This document shows positions 63,753 through 64,000 of a stretch of 64,000 nucleotides of DNA, piece after piece. Source of the DNA: Fasciolopsis buskii. Lineage: Eukaryota > Platyhelminthes > Trematoda > Plagiorchiida > Fasciolidae. The DNA is taken from the NCBI GenBank assembly GCA_008360955.1, contig LUCM01003914.1, positions 171,692-235,691 on the forward strand. Direction: 5' to 3'. The position numbers were made by a program, and so were the translations under genes. Position 1 is the first letter of the stretch; every line of letters starts with the position of its first letter. The notes under the pieces are model-generated. The model searched no databases and was not told where the DNA came from. It saw nothing but the letters and a program-made list of their open reading frames with translations.

Positions 63753-64000
63753 AAGCATGATGCCAACACAACAACATGTCAGTGGGACTAAACAGAGAAG
63801 GAAAAAACAATGGGACGAAAATAATAAACCACAACAAACCAAATGTTTTTGTTTTCAAAGAAAACATTTTGCAATTTTTGAGTTGCTTTCGATTAAATTA
63901 AAAGATTAGTCCTACAGCCTTACGACATTCGCACGAGTGACTTCCGTTTTGAGCCATGAATCTCAATACCTACAACCAAAGACAATGTTCACCTAGTGGA
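63753..64000. other. unassigned sequence, window edge
   Basis: A-rich sequence. The 95-codon plus-strand frame at 63,622-63,909 overlaps the ribozyme element and is composition-driven. No gene seen. Confidence 0.4.

Overview
The window looks like nuclear DNA of a flatworm (platyhelminth), most likely a trematode. No prokaryotic signals are visible: there are no operons, no Shine-Dalgarno-led genes, and no rRNA, tRNA or CRISPR array. The longest stop-free reading frame is 162 codons, about what chance gives in 64 kb of AT-leaning DNA. The confident content is decayed transposable elements and AT microsatellites. The reverse-transcriptase (RT) relics carry wording I associate with trematode and cestode non-LTR elements (GVRQGCPISPFLFNF, DYADDVVCLFES, FSYLGNCISPSGH). 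The lineage call rests on that recollection, not on a search.

Layout. Four relics belong to one broad RTE-like group: 5.67-6.78 kb (+), 28.16-29.46 kb (-), 30.07-30.59 kb (-) and 37.62-38.7 kb (-). The 28 kb and 30 kb copies share the same 3' tail. A different, CR1/Jockey-like RT relic lies at 52.10-52.92 kb (-). A candidate inverted-repeat element occupies 43.55-44.17 kb. Two hairpin repeats sit at 46.45 and 59.47 kb. AT microsatellites lie at 9.9, 21.6, 41.7, 42.2-42.4, 46.6 and 63.4 kb.

The most interesting signal is a hammerhead-ribozyme motif on the minus strand at 63,636-63,700. It has a complete CUGANGA core, a perfect helix II, the GAAA box, a GUA cleavage triplet and a fully paired helix I. 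It sits in a short element whose diverged copy lies 54 kb away at 9,769-9,910. Hammerheads are known from Penelope-like retroelements and from schistosome SINE-like repeats, so the motif fits the genome type.

Host genes are not securely identified. I list several candidate exon chains in which splice sites, reading phase and open frame agree, often across very short introns (36-146 nt): 749-1222 (-), 16,080-16,434 (+), 24,004-24,420 (-, possible secreted protein), 34,398-36,556 (+), 49,427-50,841 (-), 53,119-53,399 (+), 55,633-55,923 (-) and a terminal exon at 56,693-56,815 (+). None matches a family I recognise, and each could be chance in a window this size, so confidences are low. A cluster of TGACC/GGTCA half-sites at 55,957-56,136 lies just upstream of the 55.9 kb minus-strand candidate.
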